Assembly (NCBI GenBank): GCA_032622095.1
Contig: CP136068.1
Coordinates: 160,107,465-160,171,464, forward strand
DNA length: 64,000 nucleotides
Source of the DNA: Siphonodentalium dalli
Taxonomy: Eukaryota; Mollusca; Scaphopoda; Gadilida; Siphonodentaliidae
Reading direction: 5' to 3'
The number at the start of each line of letters is the position of its first letter. Positions within the stretch are counted from its first letter, which is position 1. Under the pieces are notes generated by a model. That model was not told where the DNA came from, ran no database searches, and worked only from the letters and a program-made list of their open reading frames with translations. Below are positions 36,728 through 49,405 of this stretch, piece after piece. A program made the position numbers and the translations under genes.

Positions 36728-37182
36728 ATCAGGGAGCTAAATGTGTTCTAGAGTCTGGGAGCGAGTACACCGTGGAATGCTAAAGGTGAAGGTAACTGAA
36801 GAATGACCTTCAACTGATACATGCGACACGTTATTAAAGGATGACATCGAGTTTATTTGATTTGTACATCATATCTAAATAATTTAAACTGGTGAATGAA
36901 TGGGGGAATGGATTTTTGTGAGCGGGAAATTTATTTAACTAGCTGCTGTAGTTCTGTGTTTTTCCAGATCAAATTTGGCTGTGGGATAGCCCTGTCGTAC
37001 ACTTGGGGATTTATTTTAAAAAATAACACATGACCTATGATTTGTCTTGCAATTTCGTGATCAACTGGTGTCAATCTAGCTGGGTAAACATCACTGGTAT
37101 GGCATGCAGGCTTCAATTCAGTGAATTTGGCCGATACGTTAACACTGTCGCCTATGGGAAACCATTTAGTTCAGTGATTCCT
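36728..37182 (+). repeat. dispersed repeat, copy 2 of 21795-22262
   Basis: Same order and orientation as copy 1, with scattered substitutions. Flanks differ on both sides, so the ends near GGAATCAGGG and GTTCAGTGAT are the true repeat boundaries. Confidence 0.9.
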
Positions 37183-37229
37183 ATCACAGTGCTTCTTCGG
37201 ATGTACTTCGTTTTCACTGTGTTATGTCC

Positions 37230-37262
37230 ACTGTGTTATGTCCACTGTGTTATGTCCACACC
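37230..37262. repeat. short tandem repeat (GTTATGTCCACTGT)
   Basis: Three copies of about 14 bp. Confidence 0.85.
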
Positions 37263-37466
37263 GGATGGAAACGATCAACGTGAAATAATAGCAACCACCA
37301 GGTGGCTGTTCATACCTTAGGCGCAGGTGAATGACGTCATATTATTTGTCTATATCCATCAGTGATTTTTCAAAGATCGAGGTATGGATTTTGGAGAAAT
37401 TATCACGTGACTACCGGTTAGCAACAGTGTGAAGATTGCAAAGAACGCGGAATCGGGAATGAAGTT

Positions 37467-37530
37467 TGTTTGTTTGTTTGGTTAGGATTTTACGCCATTT
37501 TAGCCGTTAGGCCACATCACGACCGAATGA
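37467..37530 (-). mobile_element. SINE 3'-tail fragment
   Basis: The reverse complement reads AACGGCTAAAATGGCGTAAA followed by ATCCTAACC and an (AAAC)n tail, the 3' end style of invertebrate tRNA-SINEs and comparable to the end of the SINE at 1379-1668. No head is visible. Confidence 0.5.
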
Positions 37531-37739
37531 GGCATCGCGATGAAAATGAAAGTAACTACTCCACAACTTACGAATAATTAACATGTAATTTAGGCCTATT
37601 AATTTCAGATAGCCCAATTTCGTTGTTAGCTTAATGAAAACGAAAAATGAAGACGTCATGACACGGCTTGTAATGTCACTTTGGATTTGTGGGCCAGAAT
37701 CCAGACAAGATTGCACAATCCACGATTCCTCGTATCATG

Positions 37740-38520
37740 GATAAGAACGTGTATCAATTTGGTGGAAATTGGCGGTAAAAATATTGTGCATCAATTTTGG
37801 TGCGCCTGTCCCTTTCAATGCAACCCTGACTCGAATGTGGCCACATTTGACAGATAAAAGCCACACCATTAGACTCCTCATACCATGGGGATGATTTTGT
37901 ATAAGTGTGGTGGCAATCGGCGACTTATTCTCAAATTTAGTGCCCACCCCCTTCCCAATCTCTCATCCAAAAACAACACTTTGGCGTTGTTAAATCGCAC
38001 AATTAGATCCCTTGTATCATGAAGAAGGATATATATCAATTTGGTGGAAATCGGCGCTAAAATTAGTTTTTATCAATTTTGGTGCCCCTCTCCCCTTCCG
38101 TTCAACCCTGACTCAAACGACGCCACTTTTGACATATTTAAACCACACCGTTGGATTCTTCATATCATGGGGATGATTATATGTAAGTTTCGTGGCAATC
38201 GGCGACAGAAAAAAAATCTGCCCCCCCCCCCCCCTTCCGGGCACCCCTAACGCGAACGGCGCGACTTTTGCCATATTTAAACCACGCCATCAGATTCCTC
38301 ATATTACGGGGATGATTATATATAAGTTTGGTGGCAATCGGCGACAAAAAAAATTCTGCCCCTCACCCTTTTCTGCCCCTGAAAACAACGGCGTCACTTT
38401 AGAAAATTCTAACCCCGACCATTATCTTTCTCATAAAAAGCTACTCCTAGTAGACCCCTGTGGCATCATCTAGATGGTCCCCTGTGAATTTCTATAGAAC
38501 ACAGACAGACAGACAGACAT
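37740..38520. repeat. decayed ~140-bp tandem repeat plus dispersed 3' piece
   Basis: The phrase AAGTTTGGTGGCAATCGGCG, with variants, recurs at about 37747, 37905, 38031, 38179 and 38318. It is accompanied by CATGGGGATGAT and pyrimidine-rich CCCCTTCCG. The last part (38372-38520, ending in CAGACAGACAGACATTCGCA) has a diverged copy at 59010-59165. Confidence 0.75.
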
Positions 38521-38736
38521 TCGCAAATATAGATATAGATAGTGCATTCGTGGATACATGAAATGATAAACAAAGCTCAAAAATCCTCACCCATTGACAA
38601 AACACGAATGCGGATCGACAGTATAATCTTGCTATGAGTAGTTATTACCCCGCGAATAAAATGGCTATTATAATCAGCATGTCCATCCGTATGGCCGTTG
38701 TCCATCAGGGTTTTCCGATCATCACTTCAACATTAT

Positions 38737-39146
38737 CACCCCCGTGTACGTGGTACGACCAAAGCCGAGGATACGGCCAAAGCCGAGGAAATGGGAAAGT
38801 CATTTTCACGTATATGATATGGGGATATGTTTGTTTCTCATTGTAAAACAGACATCGAGCATCGCATGTGTATGACCAATGGTGTTTTTGCTTTTTCTCA
38901 CTCAATTTTTCGAGAACATCCATTCACTAGTATAGTTCCTGGACTTCCACGCTTCCAAAACAAATGCCGGTATATAGTTGAATCTGTCAATGAAGCATAG
39001 GATTTGACAGAATTTAAAAAATCCATGTCGTTTTCAATATCCGCGCGATATGAAGGGACCTCTGACGGTCCAGAAAGATCCGAAAGGCACAGATGAAGAT
39101 CCGACCAAACGCCGAGTTTCTGTGCAGTAAATATGCGTATTACTTA
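38737..39146 (+). repeat. large inverted repeat, left arm part 1
   Basis: Reverse complement of 51490-51988. Continues at 43693 after the 4546-bp inserted element. The opposite arm carries ~75 bp extra near 51765-51840. Confidence 0.9.
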
Positions 39147-40365
39147 TTGCCCAGTCGTTTAGGGTAAACATTCAGCAAAATCGTGACAGACCGGATTAAA
39201 GCATGAAACTTTGCCGATATGTAAAATGGGATATGGGAAAGAATTTTGGAGGGGGTGCCCGGGCTGCGGGTCATGGTTCATGATAATTTCTGGTGTCCAT
39301 GGTAACGGCATAAAATATTTGGGGAAAAGTGAACAAATGCCGCGGTTTGGAAACAATTAGACTTGTGTTTGAATAAATGATATGAACTCATAGTGCAATC
39401 AACGGTCCATCAAATAAACTGGGCCAATATGACATATATGGTCAAGGTCAACCATTAAGGTCAAGGTCATTGAAAAAGTGTAATTTTTCTGTCTATTTTT
39501 TTTATCTTCCTGTAAGTCTTTATTCATTCACCATTGTACATACTTAAGTGATATATACATGTAATGGTATTAGAATATATATAATCATAAGTATAACGGT
39601 CAGTACGCAACAATAGTTTTGAAATAGAAAAGAAAGTGACGTGGAGTGCAATGAGTAAGTTATCCAGGTGGTGGTCTCATATGCCGCCAACCCTAGTGCC
39701 TTAGTCTTAAATGCTATCCCTTCATAAATGCACAAAAAATAGGGCGTCACCACCATGTTCAATTTGTTATATGATATACTTTATTTCATATGGTCATTGT
39801 TTACTTTTGATAACCTTAAGTTTAGATCATCACATTTTTAGATACCACTTTTTATGGTATGTGTGCAATTACGACCCGGACACTATTCTAAAGATAAATC
39901 AATGACTTTTAATTTTACCCTCACAAATAAACATTAAATATAGTCATACAAAGTAAATATAGAGCGATTGCGTTGGGTTAATATTAGTATTAGAGTTTTC
40001 GGGTTGAGATGCTAATTTAATACATAACATGTATCGTGTTGCTATGGCAACTGATAGCGAAAATATCGAAAAATTGCCATTTTCGAATTAAAATGATAAG
40101 GCTTGCGAATAATTTATCAGAATTAATTCCACCAACAGGTCCTATATCAGAAATTCATTCACTTATAAGTCAAAATATTGACTTATATGAACATAATTAT
40201 GGTTTCCATTCAGTGTTCTCGCTGGCGGTAACCATTTTAGCCAATGGCGAAAATATATTGTAAATGGCGAAAAAAATAGACGAAATGGCGAAAAATTGCC
40301 CCCCCCCCAAATATGTCCAGACATGGTGGCGATTATAAACACACCAGCTTAATCCTCCGTCTAAC

Positions 40366-40546
40366 AATTGGATAGATCATCTCAACGAGTGTCTTTATAA
40401 TTAAGACGGCCGGCGTGCGTCCTGTTTTGGGATTGATAAACTCTACTCGGAGCCCGGAGCGCGAGTGAGTAGGGTTTATCACTCCCAAACAAGACGCGCG
40501 CCGGTCATCTTAATTATGAAGACTCGAGTGAGATGATCTATCCAAT
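40366..40546. repeat. 181-bp hairpin (MITE-like)
   Basis: Arms of about 80 bp pair AATTGGATAGATCATCTCA with TGAGATGATCTATCCAATT and continue through AATTAAGA(C/T) and GATAAAC/GTTTATC around a GC-rich loop. Several mismatches. No target duplication seen. Confidence 0.8.
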
Positions 40547-40781
40547 TTATACGATGTATTCATAAACCCAGTGTTAACGGGACGATTAATTAAATTTGTT
40601 GCACGGGATTAATATGAACTCGCCAGTTTACAAGTCATTCTATCGAAAGTAACCTCATGGACGGTCAACGGTGAAACGCCCAATTCTGCGATAGTAGCTG
40701 GGAAAAATATTTGAAGATAAGAGAGCTGACCCATCTATATCAGACTTGCGGTGAGCAAAGTTATATTAAAACGTATTTATA

Positions 40782-41140
40782 GGGATGTGTCTAGAATGTC
40801 GCCGTTGAGGTGTAATTGGAATTTATAACTGCACCTCCTGTGAACACTGTCCTTAACATGGGAAATTATATTTGCACCCTCTATCCACCTGTTGGAAATT
40901 TCTAATAGCTAACCGGGCACAACTGTAAGGTTAGGAATTTCCAACTGATGCCAATTTAGTCACGACCAATTTCACACCACTATAAATAGTGGTTGAAATA
41001 TTAAAACTATGAAATCAGTTGCAACCTGTTTTCGATGAGAAATCTCCAGCTGCATGATGGTGTGTTAGGGCTGAAACTTGCAACCAGTTGTTGAATATTT
41101 TTACCAAACTTTGGGGGGGGGGCGCGTCACCGCATCCGTG
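40782..41140. mobile_element. 359-bp GGGACGTGGC-family element, diverged
   Basis: Starts GGGATGTGTC and ends CACCGCATCCGTG. The flanking 10-mers CGTATTTATA (40772-40781) and CGTATATAGA (41141-41150) agree at 8 of 10 positions, consistent with an old 10-bp target duplication. The interior has the family word TTTCCAACTGATGCCAATT. Confidence 0.65.
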
Positions 41141-43692
41141 CGTATATAGAACTCATTTCGTCAATGTTTTATAATGTTTCTCCAGCCGCAACATACATGT
41201 AAGTTGCATGGAGGTATGTGACCACTTACTATATTGTTCAGCCCAATAGCAGGACATTCTGCAAACATATACTTTGTATTAATTTATGCGTGATAAAACG
41301 AAGTGACATATGCGAAATTAGTTCAATATACAGCTTTTTCATCGAAATTGGTTTTATTTTTTGCCTGAGGTTTATATTGCGAGTCAAATCTCCAAATGAA
41401 CTTCTTTCATTTGAAGTTTGATCCGTATTAATTCCAACATTTTACAAAACCAATCGATATTTCCAACAAGCCGCAATTAAAAAATTATAATGGGCTATCT
41501 CATTCCGGGGACGTAACTCGTGGTCAACAGCCCAAGACACTTCCGGTAGAGTCTTGTGCACAATGGATACTGCTATTCTAGACTAATATCAGGGTTTTGA
41601 CACTGTTGTGTCAGCGAGTTTATGTGCGAAAATACCACCCTTTGTGTGAGTTGTGTGTGTTATTATATAAACGGTGATTGTTGTCCAAGGATATAGCGGA
41701 AAGGGTGATCATTAAACACGAAATATGAGTCGGTGAAACAATAGGCGCTAGATTGCCGCCGGGAACTGAGAAAATCGTATTCACGGCGAAAGGGTTTCTG
41801 TGTTTACTAAGCCCGAGGACAGAACATGCTAAGCCGAATTTATCGCATAGAGAACTATACAATGGAACACAATGAGCCATGTATATACATCTATTCACGA
41901 TTTCACAATCTGCTCCAAAAAAATACGACGATTATACACTCAAAACAACTGAAGGAAGAACTGCGAAAATGAAATGGAAAACTGTCTGGTCGTAAACATG
42001 AACTAGTTGACCGGTATTAAAGTCGTTTTTGTTACAAATATACTGAATAATATTATTTCCATTTGTAAAAATATTCACAATTTAAATGATTTTTCGAAGC
42101 TAAATGAAAAAGAGAGAATATTGAGTAATTTTGTTTGCAAAAATAGAAACATTTTCATTATATATAATCTAGTTCAGATTTTAACCCTAAAATGCTAGCA
42201 TTGTGTCCTAGCTTCACAATAATATAATACATTTGTGTAAATTTGTCAAGATTTTCTCTCCATAATTTGCATCAACCTAACTTATAGTTCCTCGTCTTAA
42301 AACACGACGACCATGTTGGACGCCATCTTGTTTCGTATATACGCAGACACTTTCGTTCCGTGTTAACATTGCTTAAAAGTTCATGGACATAATAAGGAAT
42401 AAAATGAGTGAGGTGAAGTTAAGACCTATGGTGTGCGATGTAGAAGTACCCTATCAGCTTCCTGACTTATTATATTTGCGTTTTCATTGCCATCGCGTGA
42501 ACTTTTGACATCCTGGTGACGTCGTCAACGACAACGTCATATATGTTCTTGATACAGGTGGATAGAGTATTCCAATACCCACAAAATTACACACCGCCTG
42601 TTAAATTCAATCACAATGGCATCCCTCGTATATGGGATACCATTTCCCCCACCACATCATAATGGTAACACATTAGGGTACATACAAATACCAAAGAAGA
42701 AGTGGGTGCACCAGGGGTCCTACCAGCTCATGGACTAATGCAACAAATTGGGGTAGGTTAATCATAAAGGCAAACAATATGACCTAAAGTTATAAAGACA
42801 GCATTTTTTTTCACAATGACCTTGACCTTTCACATTGACATTGACCATTGAGATGAGTACTGGTGGTCCGTTATGGAGAATAGATTTATATAAATATTAT
42901 TATATAACTATATCCACCAATAAGTCCAGTCCTATCACCAATATACTTTATATATGATAATTTTCCAGAATTCTCAGAAATCACACACTGTTGCTATGGC
43001 AACACCAATTTTAGGAAACTAAGTGATAAGAAGCTTGTTAATGTTGGTTTCCAATGTCTCCAGTATGAAAACATATGTTGCTGAAAATTTACAAAACATT
43101 TTACGAAACCCATTTTTTAATTACAAATGACAGGCTATTACCATGGCAAAGATTGGCAGCTCAGATACAAAATTGTCATAATCAGGCCCTGATTATGACA
43201 ATTCAAATATTTCAAACTGGAAAACACAATACATATATAAGGCAGTTCATACACCAAATTGAAGGCAAGAAACTCCCGATTCTACATAAATTACATGGTT
43301 TGGGGTTATTTGCGAAATAAATGCATGTATGGGCAAGTAAATGTAGAATTACTTGTTGTAAATGAACTTATTATTAAATGACCTTGACCTTAGTGAATGA
43401 CCTTGACACATATGTCTCTCCCCATTTATATTATGAAGTGGTCAATCACTTGTGTTCTCAACTTAGATACTAATATCAAACATAGTACCAATTAGTTTCA
43501 CAGAAAGAGGTATTTCCCGTTTCCTCCAATTTCCAGATGCCATTGCCATGGAAACCAAATTTATTTCTCACCAGTATCTGGTAATCCGGGCACTCCCCGC
43601 CAAAAAGATTACCGTTTGTTCAAAGAACATATGTACCAAATTTCATGCTTTAATCCGGCCAGTCACGATTTTGTGGTTAATTGACTGGGCTA

Positions 43693-44150
43693 TTAAGGAG
43701 TTCTGATGAGTTTTCGAGTGTTTATGTGTATCTGAGACTGATCAATTGGACAGCGAATGACATCAAAAATATGAATCCATAAGATATTCGAAATAATGTG
43801 TGCATATATATTATGAATATGTTTCAATTGAAATTAATTGAACATCCATCTCAGCATTCAGATTTGCGATCTCAAGAACGTGAATGAATGACAACGCGAT
43901 GCCTTGATCGCACGCACGTGAATGCTGCCGTTCGCATGCATGCAGCTAATCGGATATTCATTTAGTAATTAACATGCTTGCAGTTTGTATATATACCACA
44001 CATGCCGGACGACACGGCGTATCAACGATTTGTTCTGATCATGTTTATTGTACAGACTTTATGACTCGTTCTCACTCGAGTAGACCGTTACGCGACAATG
44101 AAATCGAAAGAATATACATATATCGTATTGCTCCAAATTATGCAATTGTA
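43693..44150 (+). repeat. large inverted repeat, left arm part 2
   Basis: Reverse complement of about 51028-51492. Together with 38737-39146 it forms one ~0.87-kb arm split by the element at 39147-43692. Confidence 0.9.
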
Positions 44151-44589
44151 GGCTAGTGTGTTCGCGGATAGAGCATGTATAAATATTTATCTTTTTTTCT
44201 TGTGATGTTTTGTATAAGAATTATCATTGGAAATGTCTCGCCTGACTGCCACCATGTGCTATGGTATACAGTTTTCTCTGTTGAATGGTTTAACAGAGGT
44301 TAAGGCCCCCCACAACAAAACAAATACTCTCCCTGAAGAAAAATAAATTTATGATGCATGAAACGTTATACTCATCATCGGGTATCGTGAATGTTTGCAC
44401 GAGTTGAGCTATAATCACAACAATTATCTCTGTCTGTGAACAAAGCAAAAACAGCCAGTCCGCATAAAATCACCGGGCATTGAAGGCTTAATTAAAGTAT
44501 AATTAATCCCTTGATCGGTTAATTCATCCGGTCCCTTATGTGTTGCGCGGATATTTTGTGGCATCTCGAATTTAGTATTATGAAACACC

Positions 44590-44890
44590 ATGTCTGAATC
44601 AGACGCGCCATTGGAAATTGTGCCTATAGAGGAAGCGTTAGGGAAAGCCAGATGCGACTTGTGGGGAAAATATTTTTCTACAAATTACAACCTAAAGCGG
44701 CATCTTAAAATACATGTTGGTGACGAATCCCCGAAATGTTCGGCGGCACTCAGTTTTTTTCAACAGAAGAAGAATTAACGAGCCACAATCGCTCCAAGCA
44801 TGCATATCACAGCCTCTGTTCGGAGTGAGGACACACATTTAGGAGAAAGCGTGATTTGAATACACATGTCAGACGGAAACATTGTTTTAA
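44590..44890 (+). pseudogene. C2H2 zinc-finger protein relic (three fingers)
   Basis: ATG at 44590 opens MSESDAPLEIVPIEEALGKA, then finger 1 CDLWGKYFSTNYNLKRHLKI-H, in which the second Cys is Trp. A frameshift near 44745 moves the second finger (CSA... QFFSTEEELTSHNRSKH) into the next frame. Finger 3 (CSE-stop-GHTFRRKRDLNTHV) has TGA at 44826-44828 exactly where its second Cys codon belongs. Spacing of Cys/His, Phe and Leu otherwise follows the C2H2 consensus. No introns in the 300 bp, so it may be a processed copy or an exon fragment. Not functional. Confidence 0.8.
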
Positions 44891-45124
44891 AAAAGTCCCC
44901 TTATTGCATCATCATTGCTTCGGGTAGTACTGCCCTGACAATACAAAGTACCATAAGTACCAATTTATTTCAACATGTGCATAGAATTGAAATTGAAACC
45001 AACAACTCGTGACACAGTCGAAATAAACAAGGCCACGTGTTGCAATGGTTGTTTAATTGAACAGTGCGTGCATACAGATCCACTGGCCAATCAACCTCGA
45101 CGAATTTATGACGTTATTTGATTA

Positions 45125-45605
45125 AAGGTACTCAATCCGATAAAACTCCTATCAATTACTATTTCAATGGCTTCGGGGGTCAAAAATATTTGATTCGAGT
45201 CGAGAAAGTCACCCATCAAAGCTCAGATTTGTCAGATATCGATTTTAGAAATCTATTATTTTTCATTATCGGGAATACTTTCTGGCCTAGATCTCAGTCA
45301 AAATTGCGTTATTATTACCACTTGATTTTAGAGTTATCCATCCTTGTCTGTTTGAATAGAGTTTTGGTGTAAAATCTCGAGCAGGAAACGAAATTGACGG
45401 CAATTATTAGTACTCATCTCGAGAACATAAGAATTTTCAAAAATCAATATCTAATAACTCTGAGCTTTGTTTGGTCGGTTCCTCGACTCGAATCAAATAT
45501 GTTTTACCACCAAAGCCAAAGAAATAGTAATATAGGACCCTCTGATCGGATTTTTGTTGTTGGAATCTGTTGAGACGGGGACCCTCTGGTCGGATTGAGT
45601 ACCTT
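45125..45605. mobile_element. 481-bp TIR element, TA-flanked
   Basis: Inverted ends AAGGTACTCAATCCGA, then longer pairing with ATTACTATTTC, GGCTT(C/T)GG and ATATTTGATTCGAGTCGAG. TA on each side suggests a Tc1/mariner-type duplication. The same terminus (CGGATTGAGTACCTTTAA) recurs alone near 56300-56320. Confidence 0.75.
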
Positions 45606-47049
45606 TAAACGATAATTAGATTGTTTTGAGTGACAACGTGTCACAGCGACTGTATGACTTGTTTGTCGGAAATAATATCAAACTTTTGCGGTCGTTTTAA
45701 CTGTACTGTCTACTTTGGCGACTCTCTTATGAAATAACGCGTGGCATTGTGAGAAATAAATATTCATATTAAGTCTATTGTAGCGAATTGTACTCTAGGG
45801 GTATATAGGAACTACAGTTTTATTTCTCTTTTAATGGGAGGACCGTTAATCAAGAATGGAATGGGGTTCATTGTTACCATTGACGCGCTAAGCGATGGAA
45901 CTCCATAATTGTGAATAACTTGGAGTCAGTTATAAGCCCAAAACGTGTTATGTGTGGTGAACTAAATGTAGTCAAGACTAATTACACTTGTTGTGCAAGA
46001 ATGAAATAAAAGAAAAAAGGGAACTATGTGTCATTTAATATAGATCAACTTATACCTTAACTTAAGATAAAAACAAATGCAATCAAATTGTGACCTATTC
46101 CCAGTAGTGTCACAAGTCCAAGTCGAAACTTGTACTATGACCCCACTCGGAATAAGTTAAGATTATTTTATAAATATAAATAGCGGATTTAGAAATGTAG
46201 GTTCAATCTATTAATAACAGAGAAACGAGCAGCTAAAGCAAAGGGTCTTGCTCACATGGCAAGGTAGAGACGACTACAACTGATGGAACCTAACAAGGAT
46301 ATACCCAGGCTGATGAAAAGGGAGATAACACAAACAAACAGAACTAAAAATTGATGCGATTTATTGTCTATATATATTTGATGATTATTCCTATTTTGAT
46401 ATGCCGTGACAATATCGTGAGGTGGAGTCTAAATATTCATAAATGAAATCATTCAATAAATATTAAATTATACTGAAGTTTTATCCAGTGGTATAACAGG
46501 GCTAACTGAGTAAGGATCCCTAAGAAATCCCATCTCGGCGGTCTCCCGGAAATCCAAACTCAGCCGACCCCATGATAATCATGGGAGCAACTCATTAAGT
46601 TTATTTATATAAAGGGACATAACTGATTCACCTCTGGGCGTCAAAATATGATCACGGCATAACAAGAAATAAAACTTTTCATCCACCCACCCCAATAATA
46701 ACAAATACATTTATCAAAGTCCACCCTTAATAATAATAAAGCATAACTACCAACATATCCCTAAAGACTATCCCCCTTTTAAACAGTGCTAATATATGAC
46801 CATAGTAAAATATTGTATTATAATAACTACCACCTTAATCAAATCCAATGCATAATCATAAGCAAATGTCCAGTAATTTTGTTTGAAACCCAAAAAGAAG
46901 TATCTATTCCTTACTATATCAGGCAGTGAAAACTCGATAAACATCGGTCAAAGCAAGAGGACAACACTCGCAGATAACAAGTTATATACCAGCATTAATG
47001 GACCATGATATAATTCAGAGCGTGGTGTTTATTTGAGTTAGTCAGACTC
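45606..47049. other. no supported feature
   Basis: Unique AT-rich sequence without recognisable genes or repeats. Confidence 0.3.
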
Positions 47050-47640
47050 TTCAGTGTATGAAACACTGGGCAAGAATACGCACACAGATACGCATTTGAA
47101 CATGAATTATTTACTGTTTGGAAAAACAACAACAACAATAAAAAGCGTTGTCTCAGTAAGGTAGTAAGCCTCGAAAATATAGTTTGATAATTGTGTCAAA
47201 CAAACGTCGGATTACGTTTACAAAGAAACACCCGAACATGAATTATTTACTGTTTGGAAAAACAACACACCAATAAGGAGCGTTGTTTCAGCAAGGTAAT
47301 AAGCCTCGAAAATATAGTTTGATAATTGTGACCAACAAACGTCGAATTACGTTTACAAAGAAACACCCGTACATTAATTATTTACTGCTTGGAAATCAAA
47401 CAACAATAATAATAAAGAGCGTTGTTTCAGCAAGGTGATAAGCCTCGAAATTATAGTTTCACAATTGTGACCAACAAACGTCGGATTACGTTTACAAAGA
47501 AACACCCGAACATGAATATTTACTGTTTGGCAAAACAACACAACAATAAAGAGCGTTGTTTCAGCAAGGTAATAAGCCTCGAAATTATAGTTTCACCATT
47601 GTGACCAACCAACGTCGAATTACGTTTACAAAGAAATATT
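47050..47640. repeat. ~133-bp tandem repeat, about 4.5 copies
   Basis: Units contain GAATTATTTACTGTTTGGAA, AACAACA, GCGTTGTTTCAGCAAGGTAA, TAAGCCTCGAAA and CGTCGGATTACGTTTACAAA. The ACATGAATTATTTAC word repeats at about 47098, 47231, 47370 and 47507. Confidence 0.95.
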
Positions 47641-47884
47641 TAGACCCATAAAACTATGGTGAACCCATCGGGAATAAATCAGCGAACAAAATTCCAGGAG
47701 TTGGTCATGTACTGACATATTCGAGAGCAAAAGGGATTACCAAAGCTTACCAAGTTGTAGAAACTTACCCACCCGAGGGAAAAAACGATGCACCTTTCAA
47801 CGATTGCACATTTCCTTTACATGGAAACAACAGAGCGTGATATCTAATTGAGCTAATAAGAAACAGCATACAAGTCCACTTGCC

Positions 47885-48055
47885 ATAAATTGTATCATAA
47901 TTCCACCTGCTCGCCATTAACATTAGAAACATAATACCAGTTATTTGACATATAATTTACCATAATTCCACAACTGCTCGTTTTTAACATTATAACCATA
48001 ATACAAGTTATTTGACATATAATTTATCATAATTCCACAACTGCTCGCTTTTATC
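47885..48055. repeat. ~67-bp tandem repeat, about 2.5 copies
   Basis: TTATTTGACATATAATTTA and CATAATTCCACAACTGCTCG occur twice in tandem, with a more diverged copy upstream. Confidence 0.9.
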
Positions 48056-49261
48056 TTGGCTAAATTTTTGGGGCCGTATTTACCCAAATACCATACCAGA
48101 ACAGAAATGACATTTTTACAAATGTACGTGGTTCGCATCACGCACGATTTTCGTTACTTCCGGTATATGTTATTTCGGCGTGGCGCGAAATTTCCCAACG
48201 ATAATGTAAACAGAAATGGGGGGTAATTCTATTTGAGAAAACTTAGAAACCATCATCCGCAATTATTTGACATATAGACTCATAGCATCCTTCCGTTTGA
48301 GTAATATATAACTCTTAACAACAAATGTCAAAAAGGGGTGACAAAGCAGACCCGTCCATAAAATTCAATTTTTCCACACCCCTGTACTCATCGTAGTTAG
48401 TCTATTCTATCAGATTTTGTATAAACTAAATAAGATAACAAACTAAAGAATACTGGCATGCAATAATAATGACCTTAAGAGAGAATAGTGGTGCTGGTGC
48501 AGGAAGAGAGTAATTTTGCCGCCAACGACGATGAGTACAGTAAATTTACATATGGTTTAATGACAATGTTTTCGAGGAATTCTGTGATGAGTCTAAATTC
48601 TCGATTGAACAGATTTATCTACATGGTCACGACCTTTGTTTGGCGGTATGCGCCAGTAAGATAAATTGACAATTGGACATCGACGCCCTAAGTTAGTCCA
48701 AACTTACAGTCATACCATGGCCCAGCGTCGCGACGATATTCCGTTCCCCATTGACACGTGTTTTACACTAACAACGTCCGATATAGAAGTTTATGGCAGA
48801 TATACATCGGTGGCTAGGGTACACCATTAATATAGCGTAATATTATCGCGTTTGTAATGGATATGAATATCAACTAACTCAGGGAATTATTTCAAACCAG
48901 AATACATTCGGACAAGACAAATTAGCTTGGGAAATTAACTCGGTCGAACATGGAAAATTAAATAAAAATATTGTCATCTCCCCGAAACTCACGGAACCCC
49001 CACCCCCCTAAGAAGAAAATTTAGCAACACATACCTTAGTCTTTGGAAATTCAAGTCAACTGCCGATCCACTAGAAATCTTTGTCCTAAATAGCCCTTCA
49101 ATGACCGTCGCGAGCCAATCGTAAATTACATAGGTTCACCCGAGATTCATGTTGTCAATCACCGTGAGCGAACCACGCTTCACAAGCTATCGTTCAGACT
49201 GAGTGTGCATTCACCCGTGAATTAATAATTGATCTCGTCTGACCACTTCGATACCCACATT

Positions 49262-49405
49262 AAAGATGTACAGCCAAATCTCGCTCGAATATTTAAAGAG
49301 ACCATTACCTTTCTGATTTAATGCGACAAATTAAAGATGTCCAGCCAAATCTCGCTCGAATATTTAAAGAGACAATTACCTTTCCGATTTAATGCGACAA
49401 CCCAT
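49262..49405. repeat. 71-bp tandem duplication
   Basis: AAAGATGTNCAGCCAAATCT through GATTTAATGCGACAA in two adjacent copies with three or four differences. Confidence 0.95.

Larger units (their letters stand above)
39147..43692. mobile_element. 4546-bp TIR element with TTA target duplication
   Basis: TTA at 39144-39146 and 43693-43695 flanks an insertion whose ends are inverted copies (TTGCCCAGTC / GACTGGGCTA). Pairing continues inward through AAAATCGTGAC and CCGGATTAAAGCATGAAA, and more loosely for about 300 bp to TCAAGGTCATT words. The uninterrupted site is preserved at 51490 in the inverted copy. A 3-bp TTA duplication fits PIF/Harbinger (TWA). I find no transposase frame, so it is non-autonomous or decayed. 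It contains a hairpin (40366-40546) and another element (40782-41140). Several sites TCAAGGTCA and two GTTGCTATGGCAAC are present. Confidence 0.8.
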
